From Lewinellaceae bacterium (lineage in GTDB: Bacteria; Bacteroidota; Bacteroidia; Chitinophagales; Saprospiraceae): 64,000 bases of DNA. Of this stretch, positions 35,322 through 48,500 are shown in pieces (position 1 is the stretch's first letter; every line of letters starts with the position of its first letter). The notes below the pieces were generated by a model that did no database searches, had not been told where the DNA came from, and saw nothing but the letters and a program-made list of their open reading frames with translations. Location of the stretch: positions 43,921 to 107,920 of the forward strand of contig JADJRC010000019.1 in assembly GCA_016712415.1 (NCBI GenBank), read 5' to 3'. A program made the translations under genes and the position numbers.

Positions 35322-37406
35322 ATGAAAAAGCACGTCAAACATTTATTGGGATGGCTTGCCGTATGGTGTACCCTGATGGTACTGCCGGTTCAATACGGCA
35401 ACGCGCAATCCGCACCGGCGGGTTCCGCCAAACTCGCACAGGAGGAAGGAGATGAAGGCAAAGGCTGTTGCGCCTACACGCTCCAGTTCATCAACCTGTA
35501 CGAAGCAAAATACATCAAAAAGATACGGGTCACCGCCATGTGCGACACCAGGATCTGCTGCGCAGACCCCGACGAGTGGGCCCAGGCGGGCAACTCCTCT
35601 GAATTTGTGGAGTGGTTTCCGGCCGACAGCACGGCGGTTCCCTATGGCAACGCCATCGACAATGAGTTCCTGATCTATCTCAGTTCGACAACCTCGCCCT
35701 ATTTCCTGCAGGTGGAGTGGTTCGATATGGATGACAACATCGTCTGCCGGCACAACATCGAGATTTCCTGCGACGGGCCGTTCAAGGAAGAAGACGAGGA
35801 CTGGACGCAATATACCTCCAAAACCCCGCTCAACGACGACCGCCTGTTTGTGTTTGCCGTCAGGGAAGACGAAGAGGACGAAGATGCCTGTGAAGATTTT
35901 CTGAAGGCCGGTTTTTGCCTGATCGACTATTCCATCACCTGCTCCGGTATCGACAATTACCTGGTCAGCCTCGATGCTCCCGATGGCTTTGAATTGTACC
36001 AATGGGCCATCGTATCGGGGCCGGAAACGCCGTCGATCAGCTCCAACCAGCATACCTCGGTGCTGCTGACCCTGCCCGGCACCTATGTCATATCGATGCT
36101 GGCGAATCACCTGGACACCGGCGAATCCTGCGCCACCGAAACAGAGGTCGTTATTCCCGGCTTTAGCCCCGGTTTCACTACGGCGCGGGTGCCCAACCCC
36201 TGTAGCCAAACCATCCGGTTCACCCCCAACGGCGCATTCGATCCTTCCTCGGTGGCCGGCGTGACCTGGCAATGCGTGGGCGTGCCGGGATTCCCGTCCT
36301 ATTGCAGCTATGGGGGCAGCGTAGACTACACCTTTACTGTTGAAGGCACCTATATCGTCACCATGACCATCATGGACAATTTCGGTTGCGCCCACAGTAC
36401 CGACCCGATTCCGGTGGTGGTGTCGTTCGATTGCCACGCCGCAGCCGAGGTCGACAAATATTACCTCTGCGCCGGCTGCGAGGGACAGGCCAATATCCAG
36501 GTGCTGTTTAACAACACGTCCACCGGCGGCACCTGCCCGCTCACATTCACCTGGGACTTCGGCGACGGTACGCCGACGGTAACCACCAATGAAACGCAAC
36601 TCAGCGTCCCGCATACCTATTCGGTACCCAATTGCGCTGCAACCAACAACTATTCGGTCACCATCACCATGACCGACAGTTCGCCGGACCCCTGTACCAG
36701 CACCGCCGTCGTGCCGCTTGTCATAGCGCCCTGCCGTCCGGATGTCACCTGGAAGGTATGTCCGACCGGAAAAGTGTGCTTCACCGCCTCGGTACCGGGC
36801 AAATGGACCTTCCCGTCTACACTGCAACACGTTTCCGGCAACCTCGATGAGGATACGGAAGTCTGCATGAAAGCCTGTACCGAGGGGTCGTTCCCGTTCA
36901 CCTTCGAAGGCTTCTGCAATACCGGTGGCCGGTGTATCATCAGCCGGACACTTATCGTCGACGAGCTGGTTTGCTGCGCAAAAAACGACGCCCAGCGGGA
37001 ACACTATGAATTTTCCGGCGGCGGCACCGATTACAGGATGAAATACAAAATGGTGCAGCGCAACTTTTTGATTTACCACCGGATCAGGCTGAAAACAAAG
37101 TTGAAAAAGCACAAAAACCTGTGGGGTATCGGCTACTGGAAAGGCACCAAGGCCGACCAGATCGAAGCGCACTGCGTGGGTACGGTGTACAAGTCTGACA
37201 GCGAGTGCACTTGCGTGTTACCCCATGATGTGAACGACGGCGTCGTCAAGTACAACAAAAAGAAGGCTAAAAAGAACATTGCGATCGGCGAACCCTACCG
37301 TTCGCGGCTCAACAGCATCATGTCGACCCACCGGGTCATCAAGGCCGGACAGGACATCATCAAATACCTGTATTTAGGCGTCGACTGCGATGAATCGTGT
37401 CAATAG
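35322..37406 (+). CDS. Large secreted PKD-domain protein
   Basis: 694 residues with a signal peptide (LLGWLAVWCTLMVLPVQYGNA region). The middle holds PKD-like beta domains, best seen in LTFTWDFGDGTPTVTTNETQ and in the earlier VEGTYIVTMTIMDNFGC. It is rich in cysteine pairs (GCCAYTL, ICCADP). The C-terminal 110 residues are basic (RLKTKLKKHKNLWGIGYWKG) and do not look like a T9SS sorting domain, so its route beyond the periplasm is unclear. It may act with the two flanking T9SS cargo proteins as matrix or adhesion components. The function is unknown. Confidence 0.75.
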   Translation: MKKHVKHLLGWLAVWCTLMVLPVQYGNAQSAPAGSAKLAQEEGDEGKGCCAYTLQFINLYEAKYIKKIRVTAMCDTRICCADPDEWAQAGNSSEFVEWFPADSTAVPYGNAIDNEFLIYLSSTTSPYFLQVEWFDMDDNIVCRHNIEISCDGPFKEEDEDWTQYTSKTPLNDDRLFVFAVREDEEDEDACEDFLKAGFCLIDYSITCSGIDNYLVSLDAPDGFELYQWAIVSGPETPSISSNQHTSVLLTLPGTYVISMLANHLDTGESCATETEVVIPGFSPGFTTARVPNPCSQTIRFTPNGAFDPSSVAGVTWQCVGVPGFPSYCSYGGSVDYTFTVEGTYIVTMTIMDNFGCAHSTDPIPVVVSFDCHAAAEVDKYYLCAGCEGQANIQVLFNNTSTGGTCPLTFTWDFGDGTPTVTTNETQLSVPHTYSVPNCAATNNYSVTITMTDSSPDPCTSTAVVPLVIAPCRPDVTWKVCPTGKVCFTASVPGKWTFPSTLQHVSGNLDEDTEVCMKACTEGSFPFTFEGFCNTGGRCIISRTLIVDELVCCAKNDAQREHYEFSGGGTDYRMKYKMVQRNFLIYHRIRLKTKLKKHKNLWGIGYWKGTKADQIEAHCVGTVYKSDSECTCVLPHDVNDGVVKYNKKKAKKNIAIGEPYRSRLNSIMSTHRVIKAGQDIIKYLYLGVDCDESCQ

Positions 37407-37501
37407 CGGCCTGTTGCACATGCCTGCCGACGGCACAAACGGCGTCATCGTGTCGGAAAACCCGACGGATCAATTATTCACAACCTAAAAATTTCATTGT
37501 C

Positions 37502-38440
37502 ATGACTCATAACAATCATGCCCGGCACACGGCCCTGCCCGGGGTCTGCCTGCTGATTTGGTGCTGCTGCACCTTCCTGCCCGGGGTATTATCCGCCCAG
37601 TGCAACGTATACTTTTCATTTTGTCCCGGTGATATTACCGTAACGGACTGCGACAACTCCGGATATGAGGCCATCAACTGGCCCGAGCCGATTGCCACCA
37701 CCACCGGGGGCTGCATGAATTTCAACATACAGCAAACCAGCGGTCCGGCGCCGGGCACACTTGTCGCCTCTCCGGGCACCTATACCATCACCTACGCCGC
37801 TTCGGCAGTCGATATCGCCACCGGGAAAAAATCCAAAGCAGGCTGTACCATAACCGTCCACCTCGAATCGGACAACACCCCGCCGGTATTCACGTATTGT
37901 CCACCGGACATCACGCTGTACACCGGCAACGAATTGACGGCCACCGGCCAATGGAGCACGCCCATCGCCACCGACAATTGCAGCGAAAACGTAACGGTAA
38001 AAACCAAAACGCCCTGCAACACGGCGTTCAAACCCGGCATCCACTACGTGGAATACAAAGCCGTGGATGCTGCGGGCAACGCGGTATGGTGCATCTTTAC
38101 CGTAACCGTGATCCAGGGATTCCCCAAGCCGGCGGCTAACCGGAATGAAGCGGACGGCAGCACAACGGTACACGGTACCGAAGTGTATCCCTTCGATATC
38201 ACCCTCACCCCCAATCCGTTCCGGGACCAGATGGCGCTACACACCAGCCAGGTGCCGGAAAAGGACCTGGATGTGCGGGTTTTTGACATGCAGGGGCGAC
38301 AGGTCGGGCAGAAGCAATGGCCCGCCGGCGCATTTTCCATCCGGTTGAGCACCGAGGATATGGGGCCCGGTGTTTTCTATATCAAGATATCCACGGCAGA
38401 GGGCGCCTTTATCAGCACCATCCGCGGGGTAAAGTTGTAA
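37502..38440 (+). CDS. Secreted HYR-domain protein with type A T9SS sorting domain
   Basis: About 312 residues from the ATG at 37502 (MTHNNHARHTALPG); the frame opens earlier but the earlier part is non-homologous. The signal peptide is VCLLIWCCCTFLPGVLSAQ. A HYR-type Ig-like domain has FTYCPPDITLYTGNELTATG and the typical GIHYVEYKAVDAAGNAVWC. The sorting domain comprises LTPNPFRDQMALHT, VRVFDMQGRQVGQK and GVFYIKISTAEG. HYR modules are adhesion-related. It is followed by a good rho-independent terminator, so it ends its transcript. Confidence 0.85.
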   Translation: MTHNNHARHTALPGVCLLIWCCCTFLPGVLSAQCNVYFSFCPGDITVTDCDNSGYEAINWPEPIATTTGGCMNFNIQQTSGPAPGTLVASPGTYTITYAASAVDIATGKKSKAGCTITVHLESDNTPPVFTYCPPDITLYTGNELTATGQWSTPIATDNCSENVTVKTKTPCNTAFKPGIHYVEYKAVDAAGNAVWCIFTVTVIQGFPKPAANRNEADGSTTVHGTEVYPFDITLTPNPFRDQMALHTSQVPEKDLDVRVFDMQGRQVGQKQWPAGAFSIRLSTEDMGPGVFYIKISTAEGAFISTIRGVKL

Positions 38441-38451
38441 TTTGGACCCGT

Positions 38452-38495
38452 CCGGCTGCTTATCGGGAAACCGGTATTGCAGCCGGGCTTTTTTT
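38452..38495 (+). terminator. Rho-independent terminator after the HYR-domain gene
   Basis: CCGGCTGC at 38452-38459 pairs with GCAGCCGG at 38479-38486, with a small inner hairpin, and is followed by GCTTTTTTT. It lies 12 bp past the stop codon. Confidence 0.85.
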
Positions 38496-38666
38496 ATGGC
38501 GGTATCGCGATAACGGGTTACAACCGGCTGGTGCCAACAAAGCCCGCCCCTGGATTTGGAAAATTGGCGGTACGGCAATACATTTGGGGACTTCATCACG
38601 CTATTGCTTCGTTGCATGACTGCAAAACACCTGCTACCAGACGCCGGGCCACGAGCCGGGCATGAT

Positions 38667-38785
38667 TGCGTAAAACCTGCCGGAGCCGGCGGTTTTGCGC
38701 AATTGTTTTTTGAGGCGGCGGGGTGTGCCGCCGCGTGTTGCCGGTTGCGGCTATCCAGCCAAATAAGTTGGATAGCCGCAACCGG
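38667..38785. repeat. Cluster of hairpins before the island boundary
   Basis: Two strong palindromes lie in this gene-free stretch: TTGCGTAAAACC... pairing with GGTTTTGCGCAA (38667-38703), and a perfect 17-bp inverted repeat CCGGTTGCGGCTATCCA (38741-38757) against 38769-38785. A GGCGG/CCGCC pair lies between. No gene is evident from 38441 to 38867. Confidence 0.7.
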
Positions 38786-38865
38786 AGGGGTGACAAAGCG
38801 AGTTTTCACGCAATAGGGTGATATGGAGGGGAGGTGACGGCAAACCATAGTTGGCAACCAATTAA

Positions 38866-40554
<1,689 letters not shown>

Positions 40555-40557
40555 GAA

Positions 40558-40640
40558 TAACCGCTGCCAACTCTGCATGGTCTCACATGGCCGACTAAGC
40601 GCGGCCACGTAGCCCATGCCCACGTTCTGTGAAACAACTA
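40558..40640. repeat. Imperfect palindrome after the AIPR gene
   Basis: A GC-rich patch in an AT-rich setting. CATGGCCG (40586-40593) faces CGGCCACG (40602-40609), and the pairing extends outward with GCATGG against CCATGC. The layout of two interrupted arms around a short spacer resembles a folded recombination site, but it could be an ordinary hairpin. Confidence 0.45.
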
Positions 40641-40663
40641 ATATAATATAATATAATATAATG
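40639..40663. repeat. ATAAT microsatellite
   Basis: About five copies of a 5-bp ATAAT unit just upstream of the HNH gene. Change in copy number would alter the distance between any promoter and the ATG at 40718. Confidence 0.8.
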
Positions 40664-40717
40664 AATTGATAAAAATGAAGATGTTCATTTCCACTTTTAA
40701 CCTTTAAAATTATAAAT

Positions 40718-42432
40718 ATGCCAAGATTACAACCTAAGCCATCTGTAGTTAAGAGATTGTTTGCTCTGTCTGGCAATCAATGTGCTTACATTGATTGTAA
40801 AAATCATTGTAGATGAGTTTGGCACTATCATTGGTGAAATTTGCCATATTGAAGCGGCTGAGGTTGGGGGAAAGGTACAACCTAATTCAGACGATGAGTA
40901 TCGCAGAGCTTTGATAATTTAATATTAATGTGCCCTATCCACCATAAACAGACGAATAACGATATAGAGTATCCTTCCCAAAAACTACGAGAATTTAAAT
41001 TGTCACATGAGAAGCGTAATGAAGAGAACCAATACGCACCAACTGATAGCATAATTGACCAAGCAATTGATAAATTTATGAATCAAAACAACGAAAATAA
41101 AGATTCTGGAACACAATTTAATAACCTGGCTAAACACCAGAGTATAGGAAGTCAAATTGGGACACAAAACAATTATTTTGATTCAAGTAACCCCAATTCT
41201 TCCAAAATTGATGGGGCAAGAACCGTAAATCAAGATTTTGCAAAGATTATTTCTCAATTTAGTCAAAAAGCAAGTCCTCCTACTAAAGATGTAATTGATT
41301 TTAGGAATGAACTAAAAGAACGTGTCGAACGAGATGTGATACTAATTCCTATAAAGCATCTCAGATTCAGAAAAACAATGGGAGAATCATAGCAGAAGTT
41401 GAAAGTTATGAGAAAGAACACAATACCATATTAAACGAAGAGGATGAAGGTACTCAAAACATTTTACGGAGGATTCCTTATAAATAATGACAAAGAAAGT
41501 AACGAAGAATTGAAACGGCTGCTGTCTCAAAAAGGACAACAAAAACCCGCTATTATCACTTGTGATGGGTTCTTAATAAATGGGAATAGAAGAAAAATGG
41601 TTCTTGAAGAGTTATATAAGTCTAGAAATCAAGACTCTCAATTTGAAATGATGAGAGTTATTATTCTCCCATGCGGTGTAACGGAGTTGGAAATTCAAAA
41701 AGTTGAAAATAGATATCAATTACAAAGTGAAGGAAAGTCTGAATATCAAGGTTTGAATAGAGCTATAAAATACAAAAGGAATATTGAATCTGGGTTTACA
41801 TTAGAAGCACAATTACGCGATGACCCTAATTACCATGAATTGCCGTCGAGAGAATTTGAAAAGAAAGTAAAAGAGTTTGAAAAAAATTTCTTAAAGCCAT
41901 TAGAACAGGTAAATAAATATCTTGAAACATTTAATAGAAAAGGGATGTATAACACAATATCCGAAGGTGTTAATGACCCTGAAGGTAGATGGCAAGCTTT
42001 CGTAGACTATAGTAATTTTAATTCAACAGTTCTCAATGATAAAACTAAACTAGCGAACCTTAAAATAAACCAGAATGAAGTCGGAAGAATTGAAAATGCA
42101 GTTTTCAAAATCATAAGAAGAGAAAGCTAAATGCTAAAAATTCCGAGTTAGGAAAGGTTCATGAGTTTATTCGAAAACTGCCCAAATATCTTGGAAATGA
42201 AGAAGCAAAAAAATTAATACTTAAGATAGCTGATGTTCCTGATGATGTTCCTGAAGAATCAAAATATACTGTAGATGGGAAGAAACGTAATGAAAGAGAG
42301 ATAGATGACATTTGGGGGGCAAAATATCGAGAACAAATATTAGGCAATCTGAATATGGCGCATAAACATCTCTCAAATCAAGAAGACAGAGATAAACCTT
42401 TGGAGTTATTAGAAGACGCTCTAAAAAACTAA
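40718..42432 (+). CDS. HNH endonuclease joined to a ParB-like domain (frameshifted; one fused gene or two)
   Basis: From the ATG at 40718 the frames join into about 570 residues with no convincing intervening stop. The first 100 are an HNH nuclease: SGNQCAYIDCKN, then IVDEFGTIIGEICHIEAAE, LILMCPIHHKQTN and LREFKLSHEKR. A low-complexity Asn/Gln linker follows. The rest is ParB/Srx-like: VILIPIKHLRF and PAIITCDGFLINGNRRKMVL, then a helical tail ending GNLNMAHKHLSNQEDRDKP. Uninterrupted pieces are 40928-41392 and 41444-42130. At least five shifts are needed (near 40812, 40912, 41378, 41460 and 42117). HNH would cut DNA; the ParB-like part may bind DNA or hydrolyse nucleotides. It is followed at 42 bp by the helicase. 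Confidence 0.72.
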
Positions 42433-42473
42433 AACATAATAATTTGAAAATTGAAAAATAGAAATTGGTTTTC

Positions 42474-44463
42474 ATGAAAAGCACTGTATCTAACAAAAAA
42501 ATAATCTCAGAGGCAGAACGAATTCATCAGGAAGTTGATAACGCTCGTTATCAGACAAAAAACTCTTAAAAAAGTAAATAATTGAAAATTAAGGTTGAAA
42601 ATAATATAATTAATCTTTTTAACATGGAAGATTTGAAGAAATATCAAATTTCTCAAATGTACTTCTATGGCTATACTCAAAAGGGTGATTATCTGGAGAA
42701 ACAGGCCGATAATATTGAAAATGAACTGCTTAAGGTCACTCAATATTTAGATGAAGAATCTGTCGCCTATGAACTTTTGGGAGAATCATCTGACTTAATT
42801 GATAAATATTTTCAAAAGCAGAATGCCTTGGCAGCAATTTTTTCTAAAGCAAAAAACATTAAGGAATCTGATTTTATAGATGACGAACTTTTGATTTTAA
42901 AGAATTTATAAAAACGTTACCACGAAAGCTTAAGCCACATCAGATAAAATCGGCATTTCATTTTTACATATTGAAGAACGGTGCCAATTTTTCCGTTCCA
43001 GGGAGTGGCAAAACAACTACAATTTTATCTGTTTATGAAAAACTACGGTTAGAAGGAAAATGCAATTTATTATTTATTGTAGGCCCACCATCTTGCTTCC
43101 AGCCTTGGAAAAATGAATTCTATGAAACATTAGGAAGGAAACCTACATCACTAATATTATCAGGATCAAACAAAAACTATAGGAAGAGCGAGTATTATCG
43201 GTCAAAAGACGATGCCTGTGAGCTCTATTTAAGCACTTTTCATACTGCATTAAACGATTATAAATATATAATAAAATTTATATCCCAAATTGGGATAAAT
43301 GCTTTTTTTATTATCGATGAAGCTCACTATATAAAACAGTTAGGCGGTGCCTGGGCATCCTCCATAATAAAAATTGGGAAACATGCTGCTTTCAAAGGAG
43401 TGTTAACAGGGACGCCTATCCCTAAGAGTTACAAAGACTTATTCAATCTATTTGAATTTTTATGGGAAGAATTTTGCCCCTTGACGGAGGATGATAAGAT
43501 TCAAATTGAAGATTGGGAGAAAAAAAATAAGAGCGAAGAGATAAAAGCATTATTAAACTTGCGCATTGGACCATTATTTTATAGAGTCAGCAAGAAAGAT
43601 CTTGGCCTTATTTCTCCAATTTTCCATGACCCGATCATAGTAAATATGAATGAAATTGAAAAATCTATCTATGATTCTGTAAAAGCAAAAATATTTGAAT
43701 TGGACCAGTCTGATTATTTTAGGAATGAAGATATCCTCAATAAATTATGGAAAGGCAGGATTATGAGATTAAGGCAGGCTGCATCTTATCCAAAATTACT
43801 GCTCTCTGCTATCAAAAACTATCCTGAAAAATTAATAGACGATTCTGATTTACAACAAAAATCCGAATATTATGATGATTTAGAGATATCAAGTAAATTG
43901 GAGGCGTTACATGAGCTGGTCATGAGATTAAGAGGTGAAAGGAAAAAGTACTGATTTGGTCTAATTTTATAGGAACCTTAGAACTTATTAAATCCCATTT
44001 CAGTTCCTTAGGTGAAGGAGTTGAAACTATTTATGGTAAAACACCAGTTAGAAAAGATGATACGATTTTAATCGCTGAAGAAAAAACTCGTGAAGATATT
44101 CGAGATGAGTTTTTAGATTTGGAAAGTGGTTTGGATATCTTAGTTGCAAATCCTGCAGCTTGTGCGGAATCAATTTCCCTGCATAAGTCTTGTTTTAATG
44201 CAATTTATTATGACCTTTCCTATAATGCTGCACAATATCTTCAATCATTAGACCGAATCCATCGAGTGGGAGGGTCTGAAACTAATGAGGCTCATTATTT
44301 TTTTTTACAGTTTAAAAACTCGATTGATCAAGATATAAAGAGAAATTTAGAAGCAAAAGCGCAAAAAATGTATGATATTATTGAACAAGATTACAATATA
44401 TACAATCTGGATATTTATGCTGATGATGATGAAGATGATATCGCAGCATACAGACGACTTTAG
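42474..44463 (+). CDS. SNF2-type superfamily 2 helicase/translocase (frameshifted)
   Basis: I place the start at the ATG at 42474 because two small homopolymer repairs connect a coiled-coil start (SEAERIHQEVDNARYQTK) to the frame at 42582. Further shifts occur near 42890 and 43949. The large pieces are 42582-42911, 42971-43954 and 44119-44463. Helicase motifs: I, GANFSVPGSGKTTTILSVYE; II, FFIIDEAHYIKQ; III, GVLTGTPIPKS; V/VI, SLHKSCFNAIYYDLSYN and QSLDRIHRVGGSE. The total is about 660 residues, short for SNF2 proteins. It should use ATP to move along duplex DNA. Position between an HNH/ParB-like gene and an adenine methylase suggests it is the motor of a restriction-like complex. Confidence 0.83.
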
Positions 44464-44496
44464 CACAATCATAATTTCAACGAAGAAATATTAACA

Positions 44497-45407
44497 ATGA
44501 CAAAGAAAAAAGTGAAAAGGTGAATGCACCATTTGGATACTTTGGATCAAAAAATAACATTGCATTGCAGTTGTGTTCGGAGTTGCCACCACATAATTGC
44601 TGGGTAGAGGCATTTTGCGGTTCGGCATCTTTAACGTTAAGAAAAGAACCTGCACCTATAGAAGTAATTAATGATATTGATAATGAAATCGTCAATTTAT
44701 TCGAGCAACTTCGCAATAATCATGAGAAGTTGTGCGAGGTTATTGAACTAACACCTTATGCTGAAAATGAGTTAGTAACTGCGAGACAACCAATTAAAGA
44801 GTTTTCAGATTTAGAGAGAGCTAGAAGGTTTTTAGTTCAATCTATGATGGCGATGAATGGGATATTCGGTACTGCAAAAGGTGGATTTTCGTATTCAGAT
44901 TCCTATTCTAGAAATGGTCATGATGCTCGTGTGAACAGATGGAATAATTTGCCCGAACGCCTAAAATTAGTTGTTTCTAGATTAAAAAATATTCGAATTG
45001 AAAACAAAGATGCACTCCATCTTTTAGGAAGGTATCTTAATAGACCGGCTACATTAGTGTACTTAGATCCGCCTTATCTTGGAGAAAGAGCAAATGGATA
45101 TAATATTGATGCAAATGATGAGGAATTTCACAGAAGGCTACTTGAGCTTTCAAACAAAGCAAATTGTATGATCTTTATTAGTGGATATGAGAACAATTTG
45201 TACAATAGTATTTTGACTTTGGAGAATGGTTGGGAGAAAAAAAACATAGAGACAAGTACAAAAGATTCAAAGGGGAAATCTCATGATAGAACGGAAGTGG
45301 TTTGGATGAATAAGTATTATTTAAAGGCGCTTAAAACGCAACAAATTCCAATTGAACTTACGGAAAAAGAAAAAAAGGAAGGCAAAGTAAACCCGGAACG
45401 AAAATAA
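44497..45407 (+). CDS. Dam-type (D12 class) adenine-N6 DNA methyltransferase
   Basis: The core frame (44520-45407, 295 residues, GTG start) begins at NAPFGYFGSKNNIALQL, the usual D12 N-terminus. An ATG at 44497 (MTKKKVK) would join it after adding one A near 44516 and is my preferred start. AdoMet motif I is VEAFCGSASLTL and motif IV is YLDPPYLGERANGY. The target-recognition region lies between them (AKGGFSYSDSYSRNG). It should methylate adenine in a short site, probably to protect self DNA from the HNH/helicase partners. It starts about 33 bp after the helicase stop. Confidence 0.9.
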
Positions 45408-45499
45408 GAAACTTTAGCATTACAATTGATTAAATGCTTCCTTTAGGTTGAAACATTCCTTACAACACTGCGGCAAGAATAGCCCTTATTCTAAAAATC

Positions 45500-45566
45500 A
45501 CAGAACAATCGCTTTCCGAAAATTGCTCCTAAGCATCGCACGCTTCGTAAAGCGTAACAGTTCTCA
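45500..45566. repeat. attC-like imperfect hairpin, copy A
   Basis: Arms CGCTTTCCGAA (45510-45520) and TTCGTAAAGCG (45544-45554) enclose a spacer containing TTGCTCCTAAGCATCGC, with outer AGAAC and GTTCT also complementary. It lies between the methylase and the GHKL ATPase genes. The same arms and spacer recur at 57903-57968. Confidence 0.6.
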
Positions 45567-45591
45567 CCAATAAAAAAATAACCAGTAGCAG

Positions 45592-48500
45592 ATGAATTAC
45601 AGTGATAAACTCAAAGAATCAAAAGAGAAGGTTTACAACTTCGCCATCGCCACAAAAATCCTTGACTTAATGGATAAGTTGAGAATGGATGCGACCAACT
45701 CTTCGGAAAGAAGGTGGGTATGGGAACTTCTTCAAAATGCAAAAGATGTTGGCTTTGATGATAAAAGTGTTTCAGTTGAAATCAATTTTGACAAGTCGAA
45801 TGCCTTTGTTGAGTTCAGACACAACGGAAAGCCATTTACCGTTGATAACATTACATTTTTGATTGAGCAGGTTTCAACCAAAGAGAGGACAGTAAAAGAA
45901 GGAGAAAAGCCAAAGACAACTGGCAAATTTGGAACGGGTTTTTTAACTACTCACTTACTTTCTGAAAAAGTTGATTTGAGCGGAGTTGTTAAAGAGCCAG
46001 AACTGCCATACAGGAAGTTTGATATTCAATTGGACCGAAGCGGTAGAGAAATTCATGAAATAACAGATAGTGTGAACGCTTCTATTTCTGTTCTGGAAAG
46101 TTTGGATAATTATCCCGCATTTGAAGCGTGGAATCCAGATAGTTTTAATACGGTTTTTCGGTATAACCTTGACCCCAAAGGAATTGAAGTTGCTGAAATT
46201 GGATTGCTGATTTGCACATTGCCCTGCCGTTTACTCTGGCATTTTGCCAAAAATTGCTTTTGTTTCAATACCGAGTGAAAATTTGATTTATCAACTGGAA
46301 AGCATTGAAAATTTGACTGATGAATTAAAGATTGCAAGAATAATAAAAGCGAATAAAGGTGTTCAAATATCTATTGAAATTGTAACTCTTGAAAATGATG
46401 ATGTAAGCATAGCAATAGAAATCGAACGAAAAGAAGGCAAAATATATATCAAGGAATTGGATAAATTTATGCCTCGTTTATTTTGTGATTTCCCTTTAAT
46501 TGGCACGGAGGATTTTTATTTCCCAGTAGTAACAAACAGTTCATTGTTTAATCCCAATGAACCGAGAAATGGAATCTATCTTACTGATAAGGCAGAGCAA
46601 AAGGTATTGGACAATAAAGAGTTGATGATAAAAGCCATAGGACTGTATTATTCTTTACTTGATTTTGCAGTAGAAAACGATTGGCAAAATATGTTTTATT
46701 TGGCAGCGATTTGGCAGCCAAATGAAAAAAATTGGGTTTCCAAATCATGGTTTGATTCTGAAATTCTTACCCCAATTCGCAAAAAACTTTTGAATACCAA
46801 AATAGTTGATACCGAAAGTAGAGGCAGACTTGCATTTGAAATAGAAGGAGGTGGGTACATTGACTTTCCTTACCACACTAAAAGAGGTAAGAGAGAAAAT
46901 TTGGGAACTATGTGAAGGTGGTAATTATTTCATTTGCCTCAAAAAAAATCATACTCACGACTGGTATCCCATTGTCTGGGATAAAAAATATACCCTTACT
47001 CTTGAAACAATAACGACTTGGATTGCAAGTAAAAAGTTTGATAGAACTTGCAAAAGCACTTTCAAAAACAGAGGAAGATGCAATCGCTTGGCTCAATAAT
47101 TTTTTTGATTTGCTCAACTTTGAGGAAAAAATTCGTTACGCAAATTACCAATGATAAATATCCAATAATCCCAAATCAAAACGGAAATTTTAAAAGGAAA
47201 TCAGAATTATCGGTTGATAGCGATATTGATGAAGAACTGAAAAACACCTTGTATATTTTAGGTCAAGATTGGCGTGAATTTCTTGTACATAAACAAGTTC
47301 GTACTGGTGAAAGCATTAAATATTTTGCCAAAACACAAGAAAATGCCATTGATGAAGTTAACAAAACCCTGAAAGAAGGCAAAAGTGATAAAATTGCTGC
47401 CGCTTGCACACATCTTATATGTTGCTTTTCTGATGACACCAATTTTCCGCAAAAACGACAAACAATCTACCAATTAGCCCTTTCGCTTTGGAAAAATACT
47501 ATCCCACAGAAAAAGAAAATAGAAAAATGGACGAATGATATTTGGAGTGAAGTAGATAAGTGGACAATAAAAACAATTACCCACAAAATATCAAACGAAA
47601 AAAATGTCTCGAACTTATCCTTGTTATTAAGCAACGATACGCAAGGTGCAATAAAGTGGCTTGATGAGTATGTTACTTTTTTATCTGAAAATGATTTTGA
47701 TAGCCAGTTAAATTTAAAAACGGCACCAATTCTACCCAATCAGAACGGTGATTTTAAAATAAAAGATGACCTATTTTTAGACGACGGCGAAATAGACGAA
47801 ACGCTAAAAGATATCTCAGCAAGTCTTGGGTTCGACTTTCGAGACGACTTGCTTGATAAAGCAGTTTATTTGGTGTTGCCATCAAATCGGGTCAGAACAC
47901 AAGAACAGGTTGCAGAGGAAATCACAAAATTGATTAAACCGTTGTTTGCTGAATTTCCAAGAAGCCAAGAAACAAAACAGATATTCAAAGCACTTTACTT
48001 GTGGTTTAGCAAGAATAAAGCAAGTGCGGAATCCAATTTTGAAGAACTCTTCAAGAACAAGCATAAACTTTACGACGATGACGAGATAGCTGAGAATATG
48101 CAAAAAGCCGAAATGCTTGATGAACTTTTGGCAGAACAAGGCATGACATTGGAAGAGTTGCTCAAACTTGCAGAGAAAGGAAAACTCAAAGAATTGTTGA
48201 ATCCAAAAGAAGAAAAACAAAAGCCAACTTTATCAATCCAAGACGCTCTTATAAGTTTGGGCATTTCAACTGCCGAAGAACTTGAAAAAGCATTGAAAGA
48301 CCGAACAGTTTACGAGCAATTTGGACATATTTCAGAGGCGTCGTTTGAGATGTTAGAGTATGTACTTTCTTTGATTGAACGTGCCAAAGAAAACGTAAAA
48401 AAGCATTTGAGCCAATTGCCTGAATATAATACGTCGAATTGGCAAGAAGTTGCGACAACCGTCATATCTGGAGTTTCAAAGAACGGCAATATGATAAACA

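Noticed and set aside
35343..37172. A 609-residue open frame on the minus strand
   Set aside because: It lies antisense to the PKD protein, which has a signal peptide and recognisable domains. The antisense product is rich in Gly, Arg and His with no family resemblance.
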